Assembly (NCBI GenBank): GCA_958295805.1
Contig: OY282373.1
Location: forward strand, 1,087,001 to 1,151,000
Origin: an uncultured Nitrospirales bacterium
GTDB taxonomy: Bacteria; Nitrospirota; Nitrospiria; Nitrospirales; UBA8639
Direction of reading: 5' to 3'
DNA: 64,000 nt
The notes under the pieces were generated by a model. That model did not search any database. It had not been told where the DNA came from and saw only the letters and a list, made by a program, of their open reading frames with translations. The number at the start of each line of letters is the position of its first letter. Position 1 is the stretch's first letter. Made by a program: the position numbers and the translations under genes. Shown here one piece after another: positions 25,030 through 34,741 of the stretch.

Positions 25030-28000
25030 ATGACGGATCGTATGCCGGATCGAGAAACTCGTCACCGGGCCGTGACGGCTTCGGACGCCAACGTCGTGGT
25101 GACCGCCGGCGCGGGCACGGGCAAAACCTCGCTGCTCATTGATCGGATTCTTCACGTACTGACCCGGCGGGACCATCGGTTGTCGTTGACGAACGTGGTC
25201 GCGTTGACCTTTACCAAGAAGGCCGCTCGTGAAATGAAGATACGGTTGCGCCGTCGGTTGCAGCTGATGTACGAAATCGCCTCCGGTGCCCATGGCGACG
25301 GCCGTGCCCAACGGTACGAAATCCAGACGATCCGCACGCTTCAGGACGCCTATGAGATCACCGACGCCGAGTTGGTGAAATTGAGTGACGAGGCGATGCG
25401 TGACGTGGAACGCGCGCACGTCGGCACGATTCATAGTTTTGCAGGGCATCTCTTGCGACTCTATCCGGTGGAAGCCGGGGTCGATCCCTCTTTCCAGGAA
25501 GATGAGGGCGAAAACTTTCACGATCATTTCGATGACGAGTGGAAACAATGGGTGGAACGGGAATTGTCGCCCTCCGGTTGCCGCGGTGACGTCTGGCGGC
25601 AGATTCTGACGCGCTATAGACTCGACGACGTCAAACAACTGGCTCGGTCCTTGACGGATGAATTGTTGCCGTCGTCCTTAAGCGAAGCCGTGACTCACCG
25701 CGTCGTCAATCCTCACGTTGAATCGTGGTTGCAGGACTTATCGGCACGAGGGCGAAGTTTGCAGGAACGGTACTCCGGCACGTTGGCGATCAATCAGATG
25801 CTTGATGCCTCCGTGATCCTGTGGGAAGAAGCGTTGAAGGGAAGCGAAACTCAAGAGGAGAAAAACGAGAGTGCCACTACCCAGTCTCTTGAACGGCAGA
25901 TCCCGTCGAAGACCAAGGCCTGGACCCAGGAAGACTATGAAGAGGCAAAGGGGCTTCTCAAGATTGCTCAAGCCATGGAACGGGCGAGATCGGGCCTGTC
26001 CTTGGACGTGTTGCAGATTCTCAATCCGTTCGTCGTTCAATGCCGAACGTCGTTCACGGCGAACGGATTCGTGTCGTTCAGCGGGTTGCTCGCCCGGGCA
26101 CGTGATCTGCTTCGGGACCATCCTCCCGTCCGCGCAGAAGTGAAGGACCAGTATCGTGCGATCATGGTCGATGAATTTCAGGACACGGACCCGGTGCAAT
26201 ATGAATTGATTCTGTTTCTGGCCGAGGCCGTGGGAACGGAAGCGAAAGAATGGCGTGACGTGCAACTGGAGCCGGGGAAATTGTTCATCGTGGGAGATCC
26301 CAAGCAATCCATTTATGCGTTTCGACGGGCGGATATTGCCGCCTACGATACCGTGGTGCAGGACCATCTTCTGTCGCCCGCGGCCCGCGGCGAGCATCAC
26401 GCCTTGCACGGAAATTTTCGCGCCCACGCGCAGGTGCTCGAACCGATAAACGGCTGTTGTGCCAAGCTGTTTCCCGGAACTCCCATCAAAGGAGTGCAAC
26501 CGCGCTACGAACCTCTCATTCCCGCGTCGGAGGAATCCGAGTCCTTGCCCCATGAACGGGTACAACTACGACTCGTTGCTCCTCCGCAAGAAGACGCGAA
26601 TGGGGAAGAGGAGGAGAACTGGAAGACGGATGAGTCCAGCCGTGCAGAGGCGGAAGCATTGGCGCAGTGGTTGCGGAATGAGGTCATCAATAAAGAACCG
26701 CTGCTTCTGGATCGTCAACGGGTGACCGTTCAGCCGTGCCACGTTGCGGTGCTGTTTCGCACGCTGACCCACGTGCGCACCTACCTCGAAACCTTCCGGC
26801 GTCATGGTCTTCCTTGCCTCACCGAGGGCGAACGACACTTTTTTGAACGACAAGAGGTAATTGATTGTATCCACGTGCTGCGGGTGCTGACCAATCCGCA
26901 GGATCGGTTAGCAGCGGTTGGCGTCTTGCGATCTCCCTATGGCGGGTGCTCCGACGTCGAGGTTGAAGCGATTGTGCGGCAGGGGTTCCTGGAGAAAGGC
27001 GCGGAAGCGGCGTCACTTCCCCCCGTGTTTTCGGTGCTCCGGTCCTTACGAGAGACGGTCCACGCTCTTCCGGTTTCAGAAGCCGTGAATCGCACGTTTG
27101 AAGAGGTGCCCCTGGCGGAATTGGCGGCAGCGGCCATAGACGGTGAACAGGCCCTGGCCAACGTGTACAAACTGCGGGATACCATTCTCTCAATGGCCGG
27201 AAAATCCGGGATGGCCCTTCGGGAAATCACACGTCAACTGGTTCGCTGGGTGGACGATCCCCCGGACCAAACGGAACGGTCCCTTATCGAAGAAGACCAT
27301 CATGCCCAAGCCTCCGGTGGAGCGATTCGCTTGCTGAGCATCCACAAAGCCAAGGGGTTGGAATTTCCCATGGTGATCGTGGCGGGATTGCACCACGACG
27401 TCGATCCTCGAAAAGAACCGGTCCGGGCCTATCACGACTGGCTGACGAATACGGTTGGCCTTCGTGTGCGGCACGACGCCAATCTGGAACACGTCTTTAT
27501 CGAATCCAAATTAGAAGAACGGCAACGAGCCGAACGTCTGCGGTTGCTCTACGTGGCCATGACCCGCGCGCAGCGTCGGCTCGTGTTGTCCGCGGGCGTG
27601 CCGCGAAAGGGGGCGATCAGAAAAGGCAGTCTCCTCTCCTTGCTCGTTCAAGGCTGGGACCTTGACGTTGCGCCACTCATTGAGACGAAAAGGCAAACGT
27701 CCCACGCCCGTCTGGTCAATGACGTGCCCGTGGACGTCACGGTCGTGCCGGCGCGCCAAGTCGGTCGGCGACACGTTCAGCGCGCACAATCACGATTACG
27801 GCCCGCGCCGCCGGATCGTTCGGAGGACCAACGCGAATGGGCTGAATGGATGAATCGGATGAAGGAGACACGGGAGAGTCCGCTGTTTCTTTTGCCCAAA
27901 CGTGTTTCCCCCTCACCCCCGGGTCACGTCCGGGGCAGGCTTCGGCACTCTCCCGCGAGAAAAAAGGGAATGAAGCGCAACGTGCCGAACGATCAAAGGC

Positions 28001-28584
28001 CGTCCCGAGTCTCCCCGCGCAAGGCGCATGAAGTATCGACGTTGCCTGATCGACAAGCCGTGTTCGGGACTCTGGCCCATCAAGTGTTGCAGGATTGGGA
28101 CTTTTCCGCGGATCCGGCCACGTTGGCGGTGCGGATTGAGCATTGTTGTCGAGCGTACCTGACTGGCGGACGGGAAGCCGACGTTCAAAGTCTGTGTGAG
28201 GAACTACAAGACGTGTTCAGGCACTTTGTCGAATCCGAACCCTACGCCGTGCTTCGGCAGGCGGAGATTCTGGGCAGAGAAGTGCCGTTTGCCGTTCCTT
28301 GGGACCGGGCGCGGGATCAAGCCGGCAGCGTCTCGGATCAGAGTCCGGTCGCCTCATCCTGCGTCATGGAAGGAGTCATTGACGTGATCTATCGCCGGGA
28401 TCGCCAAATCTGGCTGGCCGACTATAAGACGCACCACGTTGATGAAACCTCCCTTGACCGATTGGTGCAGGAACACCGGACCACGGTGCAGATCTATCAA
28501 AAAGGTGCAGCGTTCGCCTTGGGAAACGTCCCCATCCGAACGCAACTCATATTTTTACGGAGTGGACGGAGCGTTGAAGTTTGA
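25030..28584 (+). CDS. addA: AddA-like helicase-nuclease subunit
   Basis: I choose ATG 25030, preceded by AGGAAC, giving 1184 residues; the frame is open further upstream, but that part overlaps addB without conserved features. UvrD/RecB helicase motifs are all present: Walker A AGAGTGKT (26-33), TFTKKAAREMK, VDEFQDTDPVQ, GDPKQSIYAFRRAD, LLSIHKAKGLEFP and LYVAMTRAQRRLVL. The C-terminal nuclease has WLADYKTHHVD near nt 28420. It is the motor and one nuclease of the AddAB complex that resects broken DNA for RecA loading. A proline/arginine-rich insertion lies around nt 27780-28010. Confidence 0.93.
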   Translation: MTDRMPDRETRHRAVTASDANVVVTAGAGTGKTSLLIDRILHVLTRRDHRLSLTNVVALTFTKKAAREMKIRLRRRLQLMYEIASGAHGDGRAQRYEIQTIRTLQDAYEITDAELVKLSDEAMRDVERAHVGTIHSFAGHLLRLYPVEAGVDPSFQEDEGENFHDHFDDEWKQWVERELSPSGCRGDVWRQILTRYRLDDVKQLARSLTDELLPSSLSEAVTHRVVNPHVESWLQDLSARGRSLQERYSGTLAINQMLDASVILWEEALKGSETQEEKNESATTQSLERQIPSKTKAWTQEDYEEAKGLLKIAQAMERARSGLSLDVLQILNPFVVQCRTSFTANGFVSFSGLLARARDLLRDHPPVRAEVKDQYRAIMVDEFQDTDPVQYELILFLAEAVGTEAKEWRDVQLEPGKLFIVGDPKQSIYAFRRADIAAYDTVVQDHLLSPAARGEHHALHGNFRAHAQVLEPINGCCAKLFPGTPIKGVQPRYEPLIPASEESESLPHERVQLRLVAPPQEDANGEEEENWKTDESSRAEAEALAQWLRNEVINKEPLLLDRQRVTVQPCHVAVLFRTLTHVRTYLETFRRHGLPCLTEGERHFFERQEVIDCIHVLRVLTNPQDRLAAVGVLRSPYGGCSDVEVEAIVRQGFLEKGAEAASLPPVFSVLRSLRETVHALPVSEAVNRTFEEVPLAELAAAAIDGEQALANVYKLRDTILSMAGKSGMALREITRQLVRWVDDPPDQTERSLIEEDHHAQASGGAIRLLSIHKAKGLEFPMVIVAGLHHDVDPRKEPVRAYHDWLTNTVGLRVRHDANLEHVFIESKLEERQRAERLRLLYVAMTRAQRRLVLSAGVPRKGAIRKGSLLSLLVQGWDLDVAPLIETKRQTSHARLVNDVPVDVTVVPARQVGRRHVQRAQSRLRPAPPDRSEDQREWAEWMNRMKETRESPLFLLPKRVSPSPPGHVRGRLRHSPARKKGMKRNVPNDQRPSRVSPRKAHEVSTLPDRQAVFGTLAHQVLQDWDFSADPATLAVRIEHCCRAYLTGGREADVQSLCEELQDVFRHFVESEPYAVLRQAEILGREVPFAVPWDRARDQAGSVSDQSPVASSCVMEGVIDVIYRRDRQIWLADYKTHHVDETSLDRLVQEHRTTVQIYQKGAAFALGNVPIRTQLIFLRSGRSVEV

Positions 28585-28642
28585 GTAGGATACGCCGAGA
28601 ACACCGTGCAGATGAATGACTAAACCCAAAAGGAGAACCTTC

Positions 28643-29110
28643 ATGCGATGCAGAAGTTGGACAATGGGATGTCTCCTCGTCAGTCTCGTAGGCATTGGCG
28701 CGTGCAGTAGCAGCGAAAAGATAGTCGAGCGGGCCTTGAATGCCCCGACTGGAAGCAAGCCCGAGGCCCTGATGGCGATGAATCAGGGAAACCAGGACTT
28801 CGCCGTCGGGAAGTGGGCGGAGGCGCAGGCGCAGTATGAAAAAGCCCTGACCGTTGAACCCCAATTAGGCGAAGCCCATTATAATCTGGCACTCACCTTG
28901 GATCGATTAGGTGATCGAGCCGCAGCAGACGAACATTATACGCAGGCGGCGAATTTACGGCCGGGTCACCCGGTCATTTGGAATTCACGCAAATATCGCC
29001 GGTATGGTGACGTGACGGTACAGAAAAACGTCGGGACGTCCATTCCCGCACTGCCGGGGCTTGGGGGAATTGGTGGGGGGCAGACCGGCAACCCACCGGG
29101 AGGATATTAG
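28643..29110 (+). CDS. TPR-containing lipoprotein
   Basis: ATG 28643 follows AAAAGGAG; the product is 155 residues. The signal peptide ends in a lipobox LVGIGAC (Cys near residue 21). Two tetratricopeptide repeats follow (NQGNQDFAVGKWAEAQAQYEKAL and LGEAHYNLALTLDRLGDRAAA), and the tail is rich in glycine and proline (GLGGIGGG). The protein should be anchored in the envelope and bind other proteins. It is not close in sequence to the known BamD or PilF types. The gene is separate from addA by about 58 bases. Confidence 0.8.
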   Translation: MRCRSWTMGCLLVSLVGIGACSSSEKIVERALNAPTGSKPEALMAMNQGNQDFAVGKWAEAQAQYEKALTVEPQLGEAHYNLALTLDRLGDRAAADEHYTQAANLRPGHPVIWNSRKYRRYGDVTVQKNVGTSIPALPGLGGIGGGQTGNPPGGY

Positions 29111-29154
29111 CCGGCTGGGACTTGATCCTGAGTCACGAGAAAGGAATGAAGCGC

Positions 29155-29424
29155 ATGAAATTCAAAGTCGGTGATTTTGTCATCTATCAGAAATGGAAAT
29201 CCTCAACGCATCCCAGTCTTCGGGCCAAAGCCATTCACCCCGCACAACATGGGGAAACCTACTCTTACGCGATCGAGAAATTCTGGAAAGTGGTTCGCGT
29301 GTGTGACGACACCATTGAAATTGAAACGCGTCGGGGAAAACGCCGCGTTCTTGACCAGCACGACGACGCGCTGCGGAAAACCGGCCTGATTGACCGATTG
29401 TTTTTCAAAGACCGTTTCTTTTGA
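29155..29424 (+). CDS. Conserved small beta-rich protein
   Basis: ATG 29155 lies nine bases after AAAGGA; ATG 29146 is less well placed. The 89-residue product begins MKFKVGDFVIYQKW, suggesting an SH3-like or CarD-like small barrel. It continues with WKVVRVCDDTIEIETRRGKRRVLDQHD, which reads like strands of the same barrel. The function is unknown. It is next to the TPR lipoprotein with a 44-base gap, so the two may share a transcript. Confidence 0.65.
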   Translation: MKFKVGDFVIYQKWKSSTHPSLRAKAIHPAQHGETYSYAIEKFWKVVRVCDDTIEIETRRGKRRVLDQHDDALRKTGLIDRLFFKDRFF

Positions 29425-29520
29425 ACGTGCTCTCCATGACGGTGGGTTCGCCTTCTTGATTATGAAGATGTCGGTCGCGGCACCCACGCATCCTGCAAGA
29501 AAAACAAAAGTCGTCATCCA

Positions 29521-29555
29521 CCCTGAATCAGGATCGTCGGCATCCTGATTCGGGG
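29521..29555 (-). terminator. Inverted repeat, probable terminator
   Basis: CCTGAATCAGGA pairs with TCCTGATTCGGG around a nine-base loop (one G-T pair). It lies between two convergent transcription units. On the minus strand a T-rich stretch (CTTTTGTTTTTC) occurs about 14 bases past the stem, so it may end the treY operon imperfectly. Confidence 0.5.
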
Positions 29556-29572
29556 CTCCCTCCTTGCCGTCG

Positions 29573-29824
29573 TTACTCCGTTGCTCTCCGTTTAGCGCAG
29601 CCTGACAAGGCAATCAGACTGCCTCCGACGACGGCACCCGCGACAAACACCAGACTGAACGCGAGTCCTGATCGCAGTTCGGGCCAGTTGTTCAGCAGGT
29701 TGGCGAAAACCGGTGGAGGCGGGACGTTGACGTGGCCTTCCCATCCCAGTGCGTCATCAGCCGTGGGGAGTGTCGTCGGAGATGGATGTTCAAGATTCGT
29801 GGGGTCTGATGAAAAAGTCGTCAT
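29573..29824 (-). CDS. Small single-pass membrane protein
   Basis: The ATG at 29824 overlaps the treY stop (ATGA), so translation is coupled. The 83-residue product has a Ser/Thr/Pro-rich soluble half followed by one transmembrane helix (residues about 52-75, LAFSLVFVAGAVVGGSLIAL) and a short basic end. I do not recognise it. As the last gene of the glgC-treY unit it may have a role unrelated to the sugar enzymes. Confidence 0.6.
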   Translation of the reverse strand: MTTFSSDPTNLEHPSPTTLPTADDALGWEGHVNVPPPPVFANLLNNWPELRSGLAFSLVFVAGAVVGGSLIALSGCAKRRATE

Positions 29825-32709
29825 GATTTTCGCTCCATCATGGCTACGGGGAATTGTTGAAAGATTTCGGAGACGGCCAAGACGGCAGTCCCCTCGTGCT
29901 CACGAGCCGAGAGTTGCTGGTTCGTGAGCACGTGGCGATAGTGGGCGGTCCGGCTCCCGTTCGGGAGTATCACGCGGGTATCGCTCCACGCGTCGCGGCC
30001 AAGTGCCGGGACCGTCGAGTCCGGAATAATACCATGGATGAGTCTCGGGACGACAACGATGGCCGAGTCGGTTTTCCACGTCCGTTGAAACGCACAGAGA
30101 TGATGACGGTTGACGCCGCTGGTTTCAAGCAGTTCGTACTCGCCCTGCTGAAACAACGCAGGGTGGGCCTTTCGATAGTTGAGGAGCGTGCGGGTCACGT
30201 AAAATTTGATGCGTCCGTCTTCGTAGGAGTCGAGCAGGCGTTGCAGGTCGGCCTCGGTGGCCGCCGTTTCATCGGCGGGTAGGGTTCGTGCCACGTCGTG
30301 GATGTGATCGTAATCGACCGGCTGCCGATTATCCGGGTCAACCAGCGTGAAGTCCCAGATCTCCGTTCCTTGGTAAAAGTCGGGAGTGCCGGGACATCCG
30401 ATTTTCAGGACCACTTGTGACAACGCGTTATACATGCCGTATCGGGCGACGATCTTCTGAAACGGCAGAAAGTCCTCAAGAAATCGGTTGGAGGGGCAGG
30501 GATCAAGGACGTGGTGAATGAAACGGCTCACGGCGTCTTCATAGGCGGCGTGGGGATTGATCCAGCTTGTGTGCAGTTTGGCCTCTCTCAAGGCTTTGAG
30601 CACGTACTCCTGAATGCGTCGGCGAAAATCCTGATAGATTTCTGAGTCGAGGCCGGCGAAAGGCCATGCCCCCAGCAACGTCTGGTAGAGCAAGTATTCT
30701 TCATTGCGGGAGGGAACGTCACGGCCGTCCAGTCGAAGCTTGTGCGTGTTGTTGAGCCGGTGCCAGCGCCTCACCCGCGTGTTCCACTCGTGGGGCATCT
30801 CGGACAGCACGTGAATGCGCGCACGCACGTCTTCACTTCGCTTCGTGTCGTGAGTGGACGTGGCCGAGAGGCTCAGAGGCCATTGCCGTTGGCGCGTTCG
30901 CATTCGCTCATGAAAGGTGGCCACCGGAACGCCGAATCGTGCGGGGTCGCCGCCCACTTCATTGAGGGAGACCAAGCGGTGATACCGGTACAAAGCGGTA
31001 TCCTCAATGCCTTTTGCCGTCACCGGGCCGGTCGTCTGTTGAAATTTCATGACGAACGGCCGAACGTCGTCCCAGGTCGGCGTCGGGTCGGCGGATTTGA
31101 GCAAGAGGTTCTGGATAAAATCAAACACGTGGCCGGTGGTCGCCGGATTTTGACGTTTGGCCTGAATGACCGCCAATCGCAGGTAGGCGCGATCTCGGTC
31201 CGTGACGGGCGCGCGTCCGTCCGGAGAGACGTAGGTGCGATACACGGGAAAACACGCGATGATCTCTTTGAGGGCATGAGTCAGGCCGTTGAGCGTGAAG
31301 TCACGGGAACGGCGACGTTGCTCCGACAACAGATTCAATTGATGACCGAGCGTGTGCACCTCGCTCGCCATGGTCGCGTCCATGACGAGTGTTTTGCATT
31401 CGTGGGCGAGCGTTTCAAACGCGGCCGTCTCACGAGTAAATTGCGCGTAACAGGCGTCCATCGCTCGTGTATGGTGAGAATCGACGAAGAGGTGGTTCAG
31501 CAGGTCAAGAAAGTCGTATCCGGTGGTCCCGTAGACGGGCCAGTCCTCAGGGAGGGTCTCCCCCTTTCCTAAAATTTTCTCCACGACCGTGAAGAGCGAA
31601 CGGCCTTTGGCATCGGCCGGCCACCCGAGTTCGTTTCGTGCCCATTCCTGCCAGCGTTCAAGATAGCGTTGGGGTTCGTACAGTCCATCAATGTGGTCGA
31701 TTCGGAGGCCGTGTACCGCGGCCGTGGGAATCAAGGAAAACACGTGCCGGTGTACCCGTTCAAACACCTCGGGATCTTCGATCCGAATGGCCGCGAGCTG
31801 GTTGACGTCGAAGAAGCGCCGATAATTGATTTCTTCTCCGGCCACGCGCCAGCAGGCCAAGCGATACGCCTGGTCTCGCAGGAGCGCGTCCAGCAAGTCG
31901 AAGCTGCATGGGTCGCCTCCGGTGCCGTTAAACGCGCGCAGAGTTTCCCGGACGAAGACCTGCACGTCGGGGCGTTGCTCGGTCAGCGTGGCCAAACGGC
32001 GTTGAATGATCGCGTGTTCTCGATATCGCGTGGCGACCCCTTCGGGATCCGTCCGGTGGCGTTCTGGCAAACGCCGGCAGGCCGTGATGATGTCGTGCAG
32101 GGCGTGAACGGGCACGTTGCCCTCGTGCTGCTCCCGCAGGGCGTCCAGCCGATGATTCAGAATCATCGCGTACAGGCTGGGGTCAATGGGTAACTGATAC
32201 TCGTGGTAACGAACGAAAAACCGCCCTGCCCGGTACTCCAGGCGGAGTTCCCCGTTTTCCAACGTGACGCCGTAGTGGTCTCCCAGGATGGGGAGTAAGA
32301 TCTTTCCCTTGAGTTCACGCTTCACCGGCGTCCAGTCAATATCAAAGAAGTGGGCGTACCGGGAAGCGGGGCCATGTTCGAGGACGTCCTGCCACCAGGG
32401 ATTCCACGGCCCGGCGACGTTCATGTGGTTGGGGATAATATCCAGAATTTGCCCCATCCCGTGCGCGTGCAAGGCGTGGACGAAGGTCTGATAATCGGCC
32501 GTCGATCCGACCTCCTCATTCAGCCGAGTGGGATCCACCACGTCGTAGCCGTGGAGGCTGCCCGGGGAGGCTTGAAGATAGGGTGACGTATAGCAATCGG
32601 AAATGCCCAGGTCGGCTAAATAGGGAACCAGCTCGGCGGCGCGTGCGAACGTCAAGCGTCCGTTGAATTGGAGGCGGTAGGTCGAAAGCGGAAGTCGAGG
32701 AACCGGCAT
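29821..32709 (-). CDS. treY: Malto-oligosyltrehalose synthase
   Basis: I take ATG 32709 (PVPRLPLSTYRLQF), preceded by AGAGG, giving 962 residues; the longer frame up to 32784 lacks support. The alpha-amylase-like barrel shows YLADLGISDCYTSPYLQA, then GLRIDHIDGLYEP with the nucleophile region and SVHDTKRSEDVRARI-like residues (STHDTKRSEDVRARI). TreY turns the reducing end of maltodextrins into a trehalose unit. Together with treZ upstream it forms the TreY/TreZ pathway. It lies 96 bases after glgC in the same orientation, so glycogen precursor formation and trehalose production may be co-regulated. Confidence 0.95.
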   Translation of the reverse strand: MPVPRLPLSTYRLQFNGRLTFARAAELVPYLADLGISDCYTSPYLQASPGSLHGYDVVDPTRLNEEVGSTADYQTFVHALHAHGMGQILDIIPNHMNVAGPWNPWWQDVLEHGPASRYAHFFDIDWTPVKRELKGKILLPILGDHYGVTLENGELRLEYRAGRFFVRYHEYQLPIDPSLYAMILNHRLDALREQHEGNVPVHALHDIITACRRLPERHRTDPEGVATRYREHAIIQRRLATLTEQRPDVQVFVRETLRAFNGTGGDPCSFDLLDALLRDQAYRLACWRVAGEEINYRRFFDVNQLAAIRIEDPEVFERVHRHVFSLIPTAAVHGLRIDHIDGLYEPQRYLERWQEWARNELGWPADAKGRSLFTVVEKILGKGETLPEDWPVYGTTGYDFLDLLNHLFVDSHHTRAMDACYAQFTRETAAFETLAHECKTLVMDATMASEVHTLGHQLNLLSEQRRRSRDFTLNGLTHALKEIIACFPVYRTYVSPDGRAPVTDRDRAYLRLAVIQAKRQNPATTGHVFDFIQNLLLKSADPTPTWDDVRPFVMKFQQTTGPVTAKGIEDTALYRYHRLVSLNEVGGDPARFGVPVATFHERMRTRQRQWPLSLSATSTHDTKRSEDVRARIHVLSEMPHEWNTRVRRWHRLNNTHKLRLDGRDVPSRNEEYLLYQTLLGAWPFAGLDSEIYQDFRRRIQEYVLKALREAKLHTSWINPHAAYEDAVSRFIHHVLDPCPSNRFLEDFLPFQKIVARYGMYNALSQVVLKIGCPGTPDFYQGTEIWDFTLVDPDNRQPVDYDHIHDVARTLPADETAATEADLQRLLDSYEDGRIKFYVTRTLLNYRKAHPALFQQGEYELLETSGVNRHHLCAFQRTWKTDSAIVVVPRLIHGIIPDSTVPALGRDAWSDTRVILPNGSRTAHYRHVLTNQQLSAREHEGTAVLAVSEIFQQFPVAMMERKS

Positions 32710-32805
32710 CACGCCTCTTGTCAGGCTTTCCGTTGTGATCGTGCCCACGTGGCGTTCAAGAAGAGAAACACGGGCATGGTGCAAGCAGGTTGGCGACGCC
32801 CCGCG

Positions 32806-34062
32806 TTACAAATTCGTCACGGGAGGGACGGCCCGACCGCCGTAGGAACGGCCTCGCGGCAGGACTATGATCCCCGACTTGTCAACGATCGGGCACAGGC
32901 CGGGAGCGTTCATAGGCTCATGGCCGAGGATCGTCCCGGATGGAATCAGGTTGAACCGGTCGGAAATGATCCGTTTCAGTTTCACGTCGGGGCCCACGAC
33001 GGTCCCGTCCAGGATCACGCATTCTTCGATGTCCGCGCCTTCGCCGATTCTGACGTTACGGCCCAGGACCGATCGTCGCACGTGGGCGTCAACGACGAGA
33101 CTGCCTTGTCCCACCACGGCGTCGTCCAACCGGGACCGGACGATACTGGCGGTCGGTTCGCCCGACGCATCGGTCATAATCGGCCAACTGACGTTGCGAA
33201 GATCAAAGACCGGGTGCTCCCCCAGAATGTCCATGTTCGCCCGCCAGTAGGCGTCCAGGGTTCCGACGTCGCGCCAATACCCCCACTCCTCGTAAGGGTG
33301 CAGGCCCGGGACGACGTTGTCCAGGAAGTTATACGCCACGACTTTCTGAGACCGGATGAGGTTTGGAATGATGTCCCTGCCGAAATCATGCGATCCGGGC
33401 CGACTGGCGTCGAGTTCCAGTGCCTTCATAAGGACCTCGACGTTGAAGAGATAATTGCCCATGGACGAGAACGCCATGTTCGGATCGTCGGGCATGGGTT
33501 TGGGATTCCTCGGTTTCTCTTCAAACCCGTGAATGCGTTGATCGGCATCGGTCTGAATGATGCCGAATCCTTTGGCCGATTGAAGAGGGACCGGCAACGC
33601 GGCCACGGTGGCGTCCGCTTCATGATCCAGATGAAATTGGATCATGTGCCGAAGGTCCATGCGATACACGTGATCCGCGCCAAAGACGGCGACGAGATTG
33701 GGCGCGAAATCCTGGACGATGTTCAAGTTCTGATACACGGCGTCCGCGGTGCCCTCATACCATTTTCCACGGCCCTTCATCTGGGGCGGAACCACCGCAA
33801 TGAAAGATTGTCGATTCGGGCCACTGGTTCGCCAGGCTCCACGAAGGTGTTCGATCAACGACTGCGAGCGATATTGGACGAGCACGTACATGGCGGAAAT
33901 ACCCGAATTCAAAAAATTGCTGAGCACGAAATCGACGATCCGGTAGGTGCCGGCGAACGGAACGGCGGGTTTACTGCGTTGTTCCGTCAGCGGCATGAGG
34001 CGCTCGCCTTTGCCGCCGGCCATAATCATGGCCAGGACTCGTTGATGAGTGCGTTTCACCAT
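32806..34062 (-). CDS. glgC: Glucose-1-phosphate adenylyltransferase
   Basis: The protein starts at ATG 34062 (418 residues) or at TTG 34104, which overlaps the preceding gene; neither has an outstanding ribosome site. The N-terminal nucleotide-binding segment MIMAGGKGERLMPLTEQRSKP, VDFVLSNFLNSG and the later GMGAD-like FGADHVYRMD are typical of GlgC. The C-terminus has left-handed beta-helix repeats (SVLGRNVRIGEGADIEECVILD). The enzyme makes ADP-glucose from glucose-1-phosphate and ATP. No glycogen synthase or branching enzyme gene lies in the window; the neighbours make trehalose instead. Confidence 0.95.
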   Translation of the reverse strand: MVKRTHQRVLAMIMAGGKGERLMPLTEQRSKPAVPFAGTYRIVDFVLSNFLNSGISAMYVLVQYRSQSLIEHLRGAWRTSGPNRQSFIAVVPPQMKGRGKWYEGTADAVYQNLNIVQDFAPNLVAVFGADHVYRMDLRHMIQFHLDHEADATVAALPVPLQSAKGFGIIQTDADQRIHGFEEKPRNPKPMPDDPNMAFSSMGNYLFNVEVLMKALELDASRPGSHDFGRDIIPNLIRSQKVVAYNFLDNVVPGLHPYEEWGYWRDVGTLDAYWRANMDILGEHPVFDLRNVSWPIMTDASGEPTASIVRSRLDDAVVGQGSLVVDAHVRRSVLGRNVRIGEGADIEECVILDGTVVGPDVKLKRIISDRFNLIPSGTILGHEPMNAPGLCPIVDKSGIIVLPRGRSYGGRAVPPVTNL

Positions 34063-34100
34063 GGGCGAAGCGGGGCTCCATCGGGTCGTGCGTGACGCCG

Positions 34101-34382
34101 TCAATCAGGATACGATCTTCGTGAATGCTCCTGGTATGGGCGTTCCAATTCAGTCACCCGTTTCGTCAGGTGCGTGATTTGTCGGGACTTTCGAATGCGG
34201 CTCGGCATGGAAGCCAGAATGGCGATGACGACGCCGAGACAGAGGGCGGTCAGTAAAATCAGGACCAGAGACCCTTCAAACCTCCATCCGAAAAACTGAA
34301 TGGACACCACCTGGTCGTTCTGAAGAGAAAAGGCGACGGCGAAAAAGAGAACGCTGAGGGCAACAATTAACGTGAACGGCAT
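34101..34382 (-). CDS. LapA-domain membrane protein
   Basis: The 93-residue product has two transmembrane helices (residues about 3-20 and 38-58) and the FFGWRFEGSLVLILLTALCLGVV pattern of LapA (DUF1049) proteins. The tail is a short coiled coil (ITHLTKRVTELERPY). LapA-type proteins are linked to lipopolysaccharide assembly control in Enterobacteria; the role elsewhere is uncertain. AAGGAT stands 11 bases before its ATG. It ends at the upstream frame limit of glgC, so the two genes are probably transcribed together. Confidence 0.8.
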   Translation of the reverse strand: MPFTLIVALSVLFFAVAFSLQNDQVVSIQFFGWRFEGSLVLILLTALCLGVVIAILASMPSRIRKSRQITHLTKRVTELERPYQEHSRRSYPD

Positions 34383-34741
34383 GGTTCAGCTATCCTTCTT
34401 AATGGTCAAGAAGTATATACCAATCCGGCATGGTCGTACACCCTGACCACCTCAAAAAACTTCCGAAAGCCGAAAAGGGGAATCCGCTCGGGACCAAAGC
34501 CCGCGTTCTACAGCCCCCTAAACTCCCCCCTCTCGCAGAGGAAGCGGGAGAAGTGCAGGCGCTAGCCACACCTCGTCATTTCCGCCTCCCCCCCTGTCAT
34601 TCCCGTTTGCACGGGCACGACGCCGGGGGCATAGGACAGAGGATCGAGTGCGGGCATTTCTTCCCCTCACCCCGACCCTCTCCCTCAAGGGGAGAGGGAG
34701 AAGAATAGGGGGAGAGGGACGGGGACGGAACGGGGCGTTGC
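34383..34741. other. Spacer upstream of the LapA/glgC genes with a hairpin repeat
   Basis: About 360 bases between treZ and the LapA-like gene. A CCCTCACCCCGACCCTCTCC... hairpin repeat occupies 34662-34706. I see no gene; a promoter for the downstream minus-strand genes is likely here but not identifiable by eye. Confidence 0.5.
34662..34706. repeat. GC-rich hairpin repeat (CTCTCCCTCAAGGGGAGAG core)
   Basis: The core CCCTCTCCCTCAAGGGGAGAGGG is a near-perfect palindrome placed just after treZ. It belongs to the same class as the hairpins at 11941, 12270, 12610 and 42335. Confidence 0.75.

Noticed and set aside
32668-34095. A 475-codon plus-strand open frame opposite glgC
   Set aside because: The minus strand encodes a full-length GlgC with all motifs. 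Long antisense frames are expected in this codon usage.
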